Positions 44,801 through 53,998 of a stretch of DNA of 64,000 bases are shown here, in pieces. The notes beneath the pieces are model-generated. The model saw only the letters and a program-made list of their open reading frames with translations, had not been told where the DNA came from and ran no database searches. The number at the start of each line of letters is the position of its first letter. The first letter of the stretch is position 1. Both the position numbers and the translations under genes were made by a program. The DNA lies in assembly GCF_023630205.1 (NCBI RefSeq), contig NZ_JALPRR010000002.1:1137064-1201063 (forward strand). Direction: 5' to 3'. The stretch comes from Pontibacter ruber. Its GTDB lineage: Bacteria > Bacteroidota > Bacteroidia > Cytophagales > Hymenobacteraceae.

Positions 44801-47098
44801 ATGAGAAATGCCCCTGCTTTTATAAAATCGATGGTTATGCTAGCCTTCGGCATTACTGCATTTACAGCATGTAAAAGTATAAAAAAGAACCCTGAACAAA
44901 GTATAGCTCCTAGCCTGACACAGCATGTTGATCCTTATGTCGGCACTGGTTATCATGGGCACGTGTTTATGGGAGCCAATGTGCCGTTTGGGGCTGTGCA
45001 ACTGGGGCCGAATAACCTTACCGAAGGATGGGACTGGTGCTCGGGTTATCATTACTCCGACTCTACGATCGTTGGGTTTTCGCACACCCACCTGAGTGGC
45101 ACCGGAATTGGAGATCTGGGTGATTTAGCCGTGATGCCGACCACAGGCATGCTGAAGCTTCTGAAAGGAACACACCAAGAGCCTGAGAAAGGCTTTTTAT
45201 CACTTTACTCGCACCAGGAAGAAATTGCCAGACCGGGTTACTATGCCGTTAAGCTGAAACGATATGGTATAAAAGCGGAACTTACAGCTACAGAACGGAT
45301 TGGTTTTCATCAGTATACTTTCCCGAAGTCAGAAGAGGCGCATATCCTTATTGACCTGGAAGAAGGCATTGGCTGGGACCAGCCCATGGAGACGTTTATC
45401 GAGCAACTCAACGACAGCACGTTAGTTGGGTACCGTTTCTCCAAAGGCTGGGCTGCGGACCAGCGTGTATACTTTGCAGCCGTTTTTTCCAGGCCCATGG
45501 ACCGCTTTGCCAGCTTCCAGGTAACCGATTCGCTGGGCAACGCCGTGGTTGGCTCCAAAGGAAAACGTATAAAAGGCGTGGCCGATTTCACAACGAAGGC
45601 GGGCGAAAAGATAAAGATGAAAGTGGGCATATCCCCAGTCAGCGCCGAAAATGCATTAGCAAACATCAAAGCAGAAATTCCGCACTGGGACTTTGGAAAG
45701 GTAGCAGCCCAGGCCGATGCCGCATGGAACCGGGAGCTGCAAAAAGTGCGGATACAGACCGGTAACGAAGCGCAGTTGAAAACATTCTATACTGCGCTTT
45801 ATCATACGATGATCGCACCTTCTGTTTTTAACGACCACAACGGAGACTATCGCGGCACAGATAAGAAAGTATACGAGAAGGCGAACTTCACCAACCTGAC
45901 CACCTTTTCGCTTTGGGATACCTACCGGGCAGCACACCCTTTGTTTACCATCCTGCATACAGACCGTGTAAACGATATGATCAATTCTATGCTGGCCATT
46001 TACCAGCAACAGGGCAAGCTGCCCGTATGGCACCTGATGGGCAACGAAACCAATACCATGGTGGGCTACAGCAGCGTGCCGGTAGTGGCGGACGCTGTTT
46101 TAAAAGGCTTTGACAGTTTTGATCATGCGTTGGCTTTTGAAGCCATGAAAGTTACCGCCATGGGCGAGGAGTTCGGCTTGCCGTGGGTAAAAAAACAAGG
46201 GTTTATACCTGCCGACGAAGAGGTGGAAAGCGTGGCCAAAGGGCTGGAGTATGCCATTGCCGATTGGAGCATTGCACAGGTAGCAAAAAAACTGGGAAAA
46301 CAAGAGGAGTATCTATACTTCAGCAAGCGCGGCAAAAACTATGAAAACTACTTCGACAAGCAAACCCGTTTTATGCGCGGCCGCGTTTCGCAGAATGAAT
46401 GGCGCTCGCCATTCGATCCGTTCAGGTCAGCACATCGCAAAGATGATTATGCCGAAGGCAACTCGTGGCAGTATACCTGGTTGGTACCACAGGATGTAGA
46501 AGGATTGATGAGCCTGTTAGGCGGCGAAGAAGCTTTCACGCAAAAGCTCGACTCGCTGTTTACTGCCGAAGGCGATATGGGAGAGGAAGCCTCTAACGAC
46601 ATTACCGGCCTGATCGGGCAATATGCGCATGGAAATGAGCCCAGTCACCATATCACCTACCTCTATGTTTATGCCGGGCAACCTTGGAAAACAGCAGAAA
46701 AAGTCCGGTTTATCGTCGACAACATGTATACTGCTAAACCAGACGGCCTGATCGGCAATGAGGATGTGGGGCAAATGTCGGCCTGGTATGTTTTCTCGTC
46801 ACTTGGTTTTTATCCGGTCAATCCGGCCAACGGTGCTTATGTGTTTGGCAGCCCTGCGGTGAAGCAGGCTACCTTAGCACTACCTAACGGGAAATCCCTT
46901 CAGATAGAAGCCCTGCATAACAGCCCGGAAAATAAGTACATTCAGTGTGTAACCTTCAATGGCAAACCCTACACAAAAGCCTACATCCTGCACCGGGACC
47001 TGATGCAGGGCGGCAAGCTGATTTTTGAGATGGGAAGTATACCAAGCACTACCTGGGGGACCGTTAAAGAAGACCGACCGAAGTCGATAGTGGAGTAG
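44801..47098 (+). CDS. GH92 family alpha-1,2-mannosidase-like glycoside hydrolase (copy 1)
   Basis: A 765-residue lipoprotein-type enzyme (lipobox FTAC, cysteine about residue 24). GH92 members are Ca2+-dependent exo-alpha-mannosidases. The family blocks are visible: HVDPYVGTGYHGHVFMGANVPFGAVQLGPNN (about 42-72), YSDSTIVGFSHTHLSGTGIGDLGD, TFSLWDTYRAAHPL, YSSVPVVADAVLKGF, GNEPSHHITYLYVYAGQPWK and GNEDVGQMSAWYVFSSLGFYPV. It acts in the periplasm or on the surface. It heads the N-glycan degradation region and shares only moderate identity with the second copy at 51091. Confidence 0.9.
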   Translation: MRNAPAFIKSMVMLAFGITAFTACKSIKKNPEQSIAPSLTQHVDPYVGTGYHGHVFMGANVPFGAVQLGPNNLTEGWDWCSGYHYSDSTIVGFSHTHLSGTGIGDLGDLAVMPTTGMLKLLKGTHQEPEKGFLSLYSHQEEIARPGYYAVKLKRYGIKAELTATERIGFHQYTFPKSEEAHILIDLEEGIGWDQPMETFIEQLNDSTLVGYRFSKGWAADQRVYFAAVFSRPMDRFASFQVTDSLGNAVVGSKGKRIKGVADFTTKAGEKIKMKVGISPVSAENALANIKAEIPHWDFGKVAAQADAAWNRELQKVRIQTGNEAQLKTFYTALYHTMIAPSVFNDHNGDYRGTDKKVYEKANFTNLTTFSLWDTYRAAHPLFTILHTDRVNDMINSMLAIYQQQGKLPVWHLMGNETNTMVGYSSVPVVADAVLKGFDSFDHALAFEAMKVTAMGEEFGLPWVKKQGFIPADEEVESVAKGLEYAIADWSIAQVAKKLGKQEEYLYFSKRGKNYENYFDKQTRFMRGRVSQNEWRSPFDPFRSAHRKDDYAEGNSWQYTWLVPQDVEGLMSLLGGEEAFTQKLDSLFTAEGDMGEEASNDITGLIGQYAHGNEPSHHITYLYVYAGQPWKTAEKVRFIVDNMYTAKPDGLIGNEDVGQMSAWYVFSSLGFYPVNPANGAYVFGSPAVKQATLALPNGKSLQIEALHNSPENKYIQCVTFNGKPYTKAYILHRDLMQGGKLIFEMGSIPSTTWGTVKEDRPKSIVE

Positions 47099-47104
47099 AA
47101 ACAG

Positions 47105-47122
47105 AAGTATAATATTATACTT
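47105..47122. other. Perfect 18-bp palindrome built from two AAGTATAA motifs
   Basis: AAGTATAATATTATACTT reads the same on both strands and fills most of the 16-bp gap between the convergent GH92 and CutC genes, taking in the CutC stop codon. Confidence 0.8.
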
Positions 47123-47879
47123 TAAAAGCCTTGCGAAGGGCTCTTACCTGCGACTCATCTGCCACCAGTTGCTCGAACTCAGAGAGCTGCTTGTAGCTCG
47201 ATATGAGCGGGTAATCTTTGCGGAATTGCATGTCGCTTTCGACAGATGTACGCACGGAAGCATGTACTTCGCGCACACCAGTTATACTTATTAAATTCTG
47301 CAAATTGGCAGGCGTTACTCCCCCTCCGGGCATGATGATCATTTTACCGGCCGCTTTTTCGTGCAGTTCCCGGATCAGCGCGGCTCCCTGCAAGGCTGTT
47401 TCCTGCTGGCCTGAGGTAAGCAAACGATTTACACCCAGTTTCAGCAAATCATCCAGCCCTTTAAGGGGATCAACGCAAAAGTCGAAGGCTCGGTGAAACG
47501 TGATGCTCATCGGTCCGGCATGCGCGATCAATTCGGCTGTACTGGCTTTATCTATACTTCCGTCCTTGGTCAGGGCACCGATGACCACGCCATTTACACC
47601 TAACTTGCGGCATAGGGCAATATCTTTCTTCATCACATCAAATTCCGCATCCGAGTAAAGAAAGTCCCCCCTGCACGGGCGGATGAGTACGTGCAGGGCT
47701 ATACTTATACTTTGACGAACCACCTCAATCATGCCGGCACTGGGCGTGGTGCCGCCACCAGCCAGGTAATCGCATAGCTCCACGCGCTGTGCTCCGCCCT
47801 GCTCAGCTGCAATGGCAGAAGCAACAGAGTCCACGCATATTTCCAGCACCGGCATCAATTTAGAACTTGCTCTTTCCAT
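47115..47879 (-). CDS. cutC: Copper homeostasis protein CutC
   Basis: A 254-residue TIM-barrel of the CutC family, formerly linked to copper handling but with little direct proof. Marker stretches are LEICVDSVASAIAAEQGGAQRVELCDYLAGGGTTPS (about 11-45), RPCRGDFLYSD, TFHRAFDFCVDP and MPGGGVTPANL. It overlaps the glycosylasparaginase gene by 20 bases (start inside the end of it). This linkage with N-glycan genes recurs in Bacteroidota and suggests a metabolic role that copper does not explain. Confidence 0.9.
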   Translation of the reverse strand: MERASSKLMPVLEICVDSVASAIAAEQGGAQRVELCDYLAGGGTTPSAGMIEVVRQSISIALHVLIRPCRGDFLYSDAEFDVMKKDIALCRKLGVNGVVIGALTKDGSIDKASTAELIAHAGPMSITFHRAFDFCVDPLKGLDDLLKLGVNRLLTSGQQETALQGAALIRELHEKAAGKMIIMPGGGVTPANLQNLISITGVREVHASVRTSVESDMQFRKDYPLISSYKQLSEFEQLVADESQVRALRKAFKV

Positions 47880-48837
47880 CTAACAGCTTGGCTCCTGCTT
47901 TATCCTGCACCGCTAAGTTGAAGCCCTTGTGTATGCAGTAGCCGCCATACTCGCCGTTCTTGTTCAGCGCAATAAAACCTACCTGCAGGTCTTTCACATC
48001 TTTTTGCTTCGCGATGATCCGTTCTACAGCCAGCCGGCAGGCATCTTCCGGCGAGTTGCCCTGGCGCATCAGTTCCACCACCAAATGGCTACCCACCATC
48101 CGGATCACAGCTTCGCCCAACCCCGTGGCCGTGGCAGCTCCTATTTCATTATCTACAAACAAACCGGCACCGATAATAGGCGAATCTCCGACGCGGCCAT
48201 GCATTTTATAGGCTGCACCGCTGGTAGTGCAGGCGCCTGCCAGGTCTCCGTTTGCGTCTAAAGCCAGCATGCCAATGGTATCGTGGTTTTCGATGTTGAT
48301 GACCGGTTTATACTTGGATTCTTTGAGCCAGTTTTTCCAGTCTTTTTCGGAGGCAGGCGTCAGCAAATTCTCTCTTTTAAATCCTTTCGATAAGGCAAAC
48401 TGCAAGGCTCCCTCTCCTACCAGCATCACGTGAGGCGTGTCTTCCATCACCTTGCGGGCCACTGAGATCGGGTGTTTGATGTGCTGCAGGAAAGCCACAG
48501 CACCGCAGTTGCTGTCCTTATCCATGATACAGGCATCCAAGGTCACTTTTCCTTCTCGATCCGGGTAGCCACCATAGCCAACGGTTCGTACATTCGGGTC
48601 GGCTTCCGGCACGCGCACTCCGGCCTCTACCGCATCCAACGCGCTACCGTTTTTAGTCAGCACTTTCCAGGCAGCTTCATTGGCAGGCATGCCGTGGTCC
48701 CAAGTAGAGATAACGACAGGTTTGTTGCTTTTCCCTTGCCTCAGCGTTCCGCCAAAGGCACTGGCAAATTGAAAGCCTCCGCTCAAAAAGGTCGCTCCTA
48801 GGGCTGATATTTTTATAAATTTTCGTCTGGTGCTCAT
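47860..48837 (-). CDS. N4-(beta-N-acetylglucosaminyl)-L-asparaginase (glycosylasparaginase)
   Basis: An Ntn hydrolase that cleaves the GlcNAc-Asn bond, releasing aspartate. The 325-residue precursor has a Tat-type leader (RRKFIKISALGATFLSGG) and is autocleaved before T187 in ENHDTIGMLALD. Conserved elements include VISTWDHGMPANEAAW (about 42-57), VGYGGYPDREG and RVGDSPIIGAG (about 214-224). It acts on Asn-linked GlcNAc left after mannose removal. Overlapped by cutC and flanked by GH125. Confidence 0.9.
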   Translation of the reverse strand: MSTRRKFIKISALGATFLSGGFQFASAFGGTLRQGKSNKPVVISTWDHGMPANEAAWKVLTKNGSALDAVEAGVRVPEADPNVRTVGYGGYPDREGKVTLDACIMDKDSNCGAVAFLQHIKHPISVARKVMEDTPHVMLVGEGALQFALSKGFKRENLLTPASEKDWKNWLKESKYKPVINIENHDTIGMLALDANGDLAGACTTSGAAYKMHGRVGDSPIIGAGLFVDNEIGAATATGLGEAVIRMVGSHLVVELMRQGNSPEDACRLAVERIIAKQKDVKDLQVGFIALNKNGEYGGYCIHKGFNLAVQDKAGAKLLDGKSKF

Positions 48838-48890
48838 GGGTTATACTTGAAGATGGTCAGGGTATGCTAATTGATAGATCTTAAAAGTTG

Positions 48891-50333
48891 CTATACTTTA
48901 TATTTATGCTTTAACAGGTGCGGACGCTCGACATGGAGCTTCAGAATCAATTCGCCGAAGAGGGTATTCACCCAGGCGAACCACTTTCTGGTAAATTTTG
49001 CCGGATCGTCTTTATGGAAGGTTTCATGCATAAAGCCCGTACCGGCATGAGTCGTTTTCAGAGAATAAAGACAGTTCTGTATTTCCTCATCTGACGTACT
49101 CGTCATGGCCCGCATAATGATGCTCATCGGCCAGATCATATCCGTGCCAACATGCGGTCCTCCGATTCCCTCGCCTGCCTTGCCTTTAAAGAACCAGGGG
49201 TTGTCATTGCTCAGCACAAACCGGCGGGTATTCAGGTATACCGGGTCATCGGCAGCGCAGCAGCCAAGGTAGGGCAGGGCCAGTAAACTCGGGATGTTGG
49301 CGTCGTCCATAAACAGGTTGTTCCCATACCCGTCCACCTCAAACGGGTGGATTCTGCCATACTCCAGGTGTTCGACTACAGCATACTGCTGCAGCGCCCT
49401 CTCTACTTCGTTGGCCAGTGCCCTGCATTCTGCGGCAAAAGTTTTATCCTGTTTCAGCTGCTCACTCATCTCAGCCAGCTGGCGCAGCGATGTAACGGCA
49501 AAGTAGTTCGATGGTACCAGGAACAGGTAGGTAGTAGCGTCGTCGGATGGGCGGAACGTGGAGCAAATAAGCCCCACAGGTTTGATCGGGTTGCCATAAC
49601 CCGCACCTGCCACCGTATCAGTTTGCCAGCCTGTTACCCTTTGAAATTTATAAGGACCTTTCCCCTCCTTTCGCTGCTGTTCTTTAAATGTCTTTACCAC
49701 CAGTTTCATGGCTTTCTCCCAGTTGGCATCAAAAGGATTGGTATCGCCGGAGGTTTTCCAGTAATGGTAGGATAGCCGGATCGGGTAACACAGCGAGTCT
49801 ATTTCCCACTTTCGTTCGTGCACGCCAGGTTGCATCTGGGTCAGGTCTTTTGCCCATTCCCCTTCTTTGGTAGGGTCGTTGTAGAAGGCATTGGCGTAAG
49901 GGTCTTTGAGGATGTAGCTCGTCTGCCGGTTGATGACGCCGGCCACCAGGCGTTGCAGCGGCTTATCCTTTTTCATCAGCGGCAGATAGGGCCATACTTG
50001 TGCTGAGCTGTCGCGCAACCACATGGCATCGATGTCGCCTGTAATCACATAAGTGTCGGGCCTTCCGTTTTTCTCCTGGTAGGTAACAGTGGTATCCAAT
50101 GTGCTGGGCAGGCAGTTCTCAAAAATCCAGGCCAGTTCTTCATCAGCAATGTCTTTCTTTACTGCCTTGATGGTATTCTCTACTGCTTTGCTGGTGAAGT
50201 TCCGCTCTTTTGTTACAGGACGTTGGCTGGTATACCTGCCTTTCTGCGCAAACGACATAAAAGCAAACCCAGTGGCAGCAAGGCCTGCCGCTGCAATACT
50301 GCTGCTCTTTACAAATTCTCTCCTGGTTGGCAT
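48891..50333 (-). CDS. GH125 exo-alpha-1,6-mannosidase
   Basis: A 480-residue periplasmic glycoside hydrolase with a Tat-type leader (RREFVKSSSIAAAGLAATGF). GH125 signature elements include YVITGDIDAMWLRDSSAQVWPYLP (about 113-136), CRPIRLSYHYWKTSGD-type segments (LCYPIRLSYHYWK) and SVICSTFRPSDDATTYLFLVPSNYFA (SVA replaced by GLICSTFRPSDDA). It removes alpha-1,6-linked mannose from the trimmed core of N-glycans. It lies 53 bp upstream of the glycosylasparaginase gene and is divergent from the VOC gene. Confidence 0.9.
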   Translation of the reverse strand: MPTRREFVKSSSIAAAGLAATGFAFMSFAQKGRYTSQRPVTKERNFTSKAVENTIKAVKKDIADEELAWIFENCLPSTLDTTVTYQEKNGRPDTYVITGDIDAMWLRDSSAQVWPYLPLMKKDKPLQRLVAGVINRQTSYILKDPYANAFYNDPTKEGEWAKDLTQMQPGVHERKWEIDSLCYPIRLSYHYWKTSGDTNPFDANWEKAMKLVVKTFKEQQRKEGKGPYKFQRVTGWQTDTVAGAGYGNPIKPVGLICSTFRPSDDATTYLFLVPSNYFAVTSLRQLAEMSEQLKQDKTFAAECRALANEVERALQQYAVVEHLEYGRIHPFEVDGYGNNLFMDDANIPSLLALPYLGCCAADDPVYLNTRRFVLSNDNPWFFKGKAGEGIGGPHVGTDMIWPMSIIMRAMTSTSDEEIQNCLYSLKTTHAGTGFMHETFHKDDPAKFTRKWFAWVNTLFGELILKLHVERPHLLKHKYKV

Positions 50334-50670
50334 GGTTTAGTGCATGTGCTGATTGGAAATGCCATTTTATACTTTAGAAGAACCCGATATTCAGGCAGAC
50401 AAATTCTTGCTGGAACACTGTCTTACTAACGGGCCGAAGTGAAAGAAATCAATCGTTACCAGTCGGAATATATAGGAAAGATCGAATAGAAACAAATTGA
50501 TGAAATCGATGATGCTAACACCTCTACCAATAAATGTGATAAACCAAGTAGAAACAGCAGGCGAATTCATTCTTACTTTGATTTCACTATATTTAGTTGC
50601 TTAACTGATCTGCCTTTAATTACAGGAAATTGCACAACTGATACATTTTCTTTTTCAAATACATGTTTCT

Positions 50671-51060
50671 ATGCTTAAACTGATGCAAATACATCATGTA
50701 GCCCTGATCTGCTCTGACTACGAAAGGTCAAAAGCTTTTTATACCAGTACTCTAGGACTTGACGTGTTACAGGAAGTATACCGGCACGACAGGAAGTCAT
50801 ACAAATTAGATTTGGCTTTAAATGGCAAGTATGTACTGGAGCTGTTTTCTTTTCCTGACCCTCCTAAAAGACCTTCCAGACCCGAAGCAACCGGCCTCCG
50901 CCACCTTGCTTTTGAAGTGAATAACCTGGATGAAACGGTTAAAGCCTTGCTAGCACAAGCGATAGTTCCAGAGCCGATCAGAACAGATGAACATACCGGC
51001 AAACGCTTTACTTTTATCAGCGATCCGGACGATCTTCCAATCGAATTCTATGAAAGCTAA
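50671..51060 (+). CDS. VOC (glyoxalase/dioxygenase-fold) protein, YaeR-like
   Basis: A 129-residue vicinal oxygen chelate domain. Metal ligands are the H in IHHVALICSDYERSKAFY (about residue 9), E64-region VLELFSF, the H of LRHLAFEV (about 87) and the terminal E in PIEFYES. The pattern matches the SMU1112c/YaeR branch of glyoxalase I-like proteins of unknown substrate. An internal ATG at residue 5 is an equally good start. It is 30 bp upstream of GH92 copy 2 and co-transcribed with it. Confidence 0.85.
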   Translation: MLKLMQIHHVALICSDYERSKAFYTSTLGLDVLQEVYRHDRKSYKLDLALNGKYVLELFSFPDPPKRPSRPEATGLRHLAFEVNNLDETVKALLAQAIVPEPIRTDEHTGKRFTFISDPDDLPIEFYES

Positions 51061-51090
51061 ATCTTATACTTTACTTCTAACCTGCACCTC

Positions 51091-53421
51091 ATGAAAAAAC
51101 CTATACTTTGCACTGCCCTGATAGCCCTGGCAATTATACTTGGCTCGCCAGCTTCTATACTGGCGCAACAGAAAAAACCACGATTTGAGCCGGAAGAACT
51201 AGCAAACCCACTGATGGGAACAGACTCGAAAGTGAGCCTCTCAAACGGTAATACCTACCCTGCCGTAGCAGTGCCCTGGGGCATGAACCTGTGGACGGCC
51301 CAAACCGGCAAAATGGGCAATGGCTGGGCTTATACTTATGATGAAGATAAGATCAGGGGCTTTAAACAAACCCATCAGCCCTCGCCCTGGATGAACGACT
51401 ATGGCCAGTTTGTCATCATGCCGGTAACCGGCAAACTCCGCTTTGATCAGGATGATCGTGCCAGCTGGTTCTCTCATAAATCGGAAGTGGCCAAGCCTTA
51501 CTATTACAGCGTATACCTTGCCGATCACGACGTAACCACCGAGTTTACCCCGACAGAACGCGCTGCCCAGTTCCGCTTCACCTACCCGCAATCCGATAGC
51601 TCGTTTATTGTGATCGATGCGCTGGACAAAGGCTCTTATGTAAAAGTGATTCCGGCAGAGAACAAGATCATAGGCTATACAACCAAAAACGCACGCAGCA
51701 ATCCCAAGGATTTCAAGAACCACTTTGTTATTTATGCCGATAAGCCTTTTACCCTGGCCTACACCTGGCACGACTCAGTACTGGTAAAAAACAAGCTGGA
51801 GATGAGCGCCAATCATGCCGGTGCCATTATTGGTTTTAAAACCTTCAAAGGTGAGAAAGTAAACCTACGTGTGGCGTCTTCCTTCATCAGCCTGGAGCAG
51901 GCTGAGCTTAACCTGAAGCGTGAGCTGGCAAATGATGATTTTGAAGCTACGAAACAGAAAGCAAAAGCGCTCTGGAACCAGGCCATGAGCCGCATAATCG
52001 TAGAGGGCGGAACCGATGAGCAGTTACGCACTTTCTACAGTTGTCTTTATCGCACGCTATTCTTCCCGCATAAAATGTACGAGCTCGATGCTAATGGCAA
52101 TGCTGTACACTACAGCCCTTATGACGGCAAGGTATACCCTGGCTACCGTTTTGCCGGCACCGGCTTCTGGGATACGTTTCGAGCGCTATACCCTTTCCTG
52201 AACCTGGCTTACCCAAGTATAAACCAAGAAATGCAGGCCGGTCTGCTAAACGACTACAAGGAAGGTGGCTGGCTGCCGGAGTGGTCTAGTCCGGGTTACG
52301 CCAACATCATGATCGGCAACAACTCTGCTTCAGTGGTAGCTGATGCTTATATGAAAGGACTGCGTGGCTACGACATCAACACTTTATATGAAGCCCTGCT
52401 GCACGGAGCCAACAACGAAGGCCCTATTACCGCCGTTGGCCGAGCCGGTGCTGAGTACTACAACAAGTTGGGCTACGTACCTTATGATGTAAAGATCAAC
52501 GAGAATGCTGCCCGCACTTTGGAATATGCTTATGATGATTTTGCCATCTACCAACTAGCCAAAGCGCTTAATCGACCTCAGACAGAAATAGAACTTTATG
52601 CGAAGCGCAGCCAGAACTACCGTCACCTCTTCGACCCTGCCACCGGACTGATGCGCGGCAAAAACCAGGACGGTACTTTTCAGTCCCCATTTAATCCGTT
52701 TAAATGGGGCGATGCCTTTACCGAGGGTAACAGCTGGCACTACAGCTGGTCGGTTTTCCATGATGTGCAGGGGCTAATCGACCTGATGGGAGGCAAAAAA
52801 AACTTTGTAGCAAAGCTGGACTCAGTGTTCACCCTGCCGCCAAAATATGACGAGAGCTACTACGGCAGCGTCATCCACGAAATACGCGAAATGCAGATTG
52901 CCAACATGGGTCAGTACGCACACGGTAACCAGCCTATTCAGCACATGATCTACCTCTACAACTATGCCGCGGAGCCCTGGAAAGCGCAATACTGGGTGCG
53001 AGAAACCATGAACCGCATGTACCTGCCTACCCCAGACGGCTACTGCGGCGACGAAGACAATGGGCAGACCTCGGCCTGGTACATTTTCTCGTCTATGGGT
53101 TTCTATCCGGTCACGCCGGCTGTAAACCAGTATGTAATGGGCGCCCCGCTGTTCAAGAAAACAACTATAAAATTAGAGACCGGAAAAGAGTTTGTGATAG
53201 AAGCCCCGGCCAACAGCAGGGAAAACCTATATATTCAGAAAGCTACGCTTAATGGGAAGAAGTATGAGAAGAACTGGATCTCGCATGAGGACATCCTGAA
53301 GGGCGGTAAGCTTAAATTTGACTTGGGAGCTAGGCCAAATAAGAGTCGCGGCACACTTGATGCAGCGGTTCCTTACTCTTTCTCCAGTGACAGGAAGCTG
53401 TCACAAAACCTGAAACAATAG
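51091..53421 (+). CDS. GH92 family alpha-1,2-mannosidase-like glycoside hydrolase (copy 2)
   Basis: A 776-residue exported GH92 enzyme with a cleavable signal peptide (LCTALIALAIILGSPASILAQ) but no lipobox. Family blocks are present: NPLMGTDSKVSLSNGNTYPAVAVPWGMNLWTAQ (about 40-72), FKQTHQPSPWMNDYGQFVIMP, GTGFWDTFRALYPF, NNSASVVADAYMKGL, GNQPIQHMIYLYNYAAEPWK and GDEDNGQTSAWYIFSSMGFYPV. The family acts on alpha-1,2-, 1,3- or 1,4-mannosides; the linkage preference of this copy is unknown. It ends the N-glycan region and is followed by a terminator. Confidence 0.9.
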   Translation: MKKPILCTALIALAIILGSPASILAQQKKPRFEPEELANPLMGTDSKVSLSNGNTYPAVAVPWGMNLWTAQTGKMGNGWAYTYDEDKIRGFKQTHQPSPWMNDYGQFVIMPVTGKLRFDQDDRASWFSHKSEVAKPYYYSVYLADHDVTTEFTPTERAAQFRFTYPQSDSSFIVIDALDKGSYVKVIPAENKIIGYTTKNARSNPKDFKNHFVIYADKPFTLAYTWHDSVLVKNKLEMSANHAGAIIGFKTFKGEKVNLRVASSFISLEQAELNLKRELANDDFEATKQKAKALWNQAMSRIIVEGGTDEQLRTFYSCLYRTLFFPHKMYELDANGNAVHYSPYDGKVYPGYRFAGTGFWDTFRALYPFLNLAYPSINQEMQAGLLNDYKEGGWLPEWSSPGYANIMIGNNSASVVADAYMKGLRGYDINTLYEALLHGANNEGPITAVGRAGAEYYNKLGYVPYDVKINENAARTLEYAYDDFAIYQLAKALNRPQTEIELYAKRSQNYRHLFDPATGLMRGKNQDGTFQSPFNPFKWGDAFTEGNSWHYSWSVFHDVQGLIDLMGGKKNFVAKLDSVFTLPPKYDESYYGSVIHEIREMQIANMGQYAHGNQPIQHMIYLYNYAAEPWKAQYWVRETMNRMYLPTPDGYCGDEDNGQTSAWYIFSSMGFYPVTPAVNQYVMGAPLFKKTTIKLETGKEFVIEAPANSRENLYIQKATLNGKKYEKNWISHEDILKGGKLKFDLGARPNKSRGTLDAAVPYSFSSDRKLSQNLKQ

Positions 53422-53490
53422 CTTTATTTCTATCAAGCAGTACTCACTTTGATAACTTACTTACAGGCGCGAAACTCGCACTTGAAAATA

Positions 53491-53530
53491 AAAGAAGCTT
53501 CTCATTCAATTTGAGAAGCTTCTTCCTCTT
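53491..53530 (+). terminator. Rho-independent terminator after GH92 copy 2
   Basis: The 12-bp perfect stem AGAAGCTTCTCA / TGAGAAGCTTCT with a TTCAATT loop is followed by TCCTCTTTG, about 70 bases after the stop codon. Confidence 0.85.
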
Positions 53531-53670
53531 TGCCTAATAAAAACGCGAAAAACTGAAGCCGCATGTGGATGGATATAAACATGCATATATCTTGAACAAT
53601 AGCCTTATACTACTAAAGAGATTTCAGAAGTCGTATTTATTTAGAATTTCTATGAAAGAAGCTAAATCTT

Positions 53671-53712
53671 GGTGGATAAAGTTCGATAATTCGATCCTTT
53701 AGTACCAAACTC
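53671..53712 (+). repeat. Copy 4 of the tRNA-Glu-3'-end-like repeat
   Basis: GGTGGATAAAGTTCGATAAT followed by TCGATCCTTTAGTACCAAACTC. Same orientation as copies 1-3. Confidence 0.6.
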
Positions 53713-53841
53713 TTCAAGCAGGTCTTTCTTCTTTTTAAGCACGGTTAGTTTTGCATTCAGCCGCTGTTCCTTGACGGAATCAGGACAGGTATAATTAGCT
53801 TGTCTCCTCCACCAAAAGCCCCTTAAGAGCTTCCAAATCCC

Positions 53842-53885
53842 TGTGAATAAAAATCAAAAATTGTATCCTTTGATCTATTCAAAAG
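53842..53885 (+). repeat. Copy 5 (most diverged) of the tRNA-Glu-3'-end-like repeat
   Basis: TGTGAATAAAAATCAAAAAT then TGTATCCTTTGATCTATTCAAAAG. It shares with copy 1 the preceding GCTGCCAAATCCCT/GCTTCCAAATCCCT and with copy 3 the trailing AAAG...TCGGTTAA/TCAGTTAA segment, so the repeated unit extends to about 80 bp. Confidence 0.5.
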
Positions 53886-53998
53886 AATTTCAGTTAATGC
53901 TGAGAGCCTTTTTTGCTTTATAAGCTTCAGTAACCAATCTTAATTTCTACATCATAAAAGCAGGGAACTGTATAATGTTTTGGCATAAAAAGGTAAGC

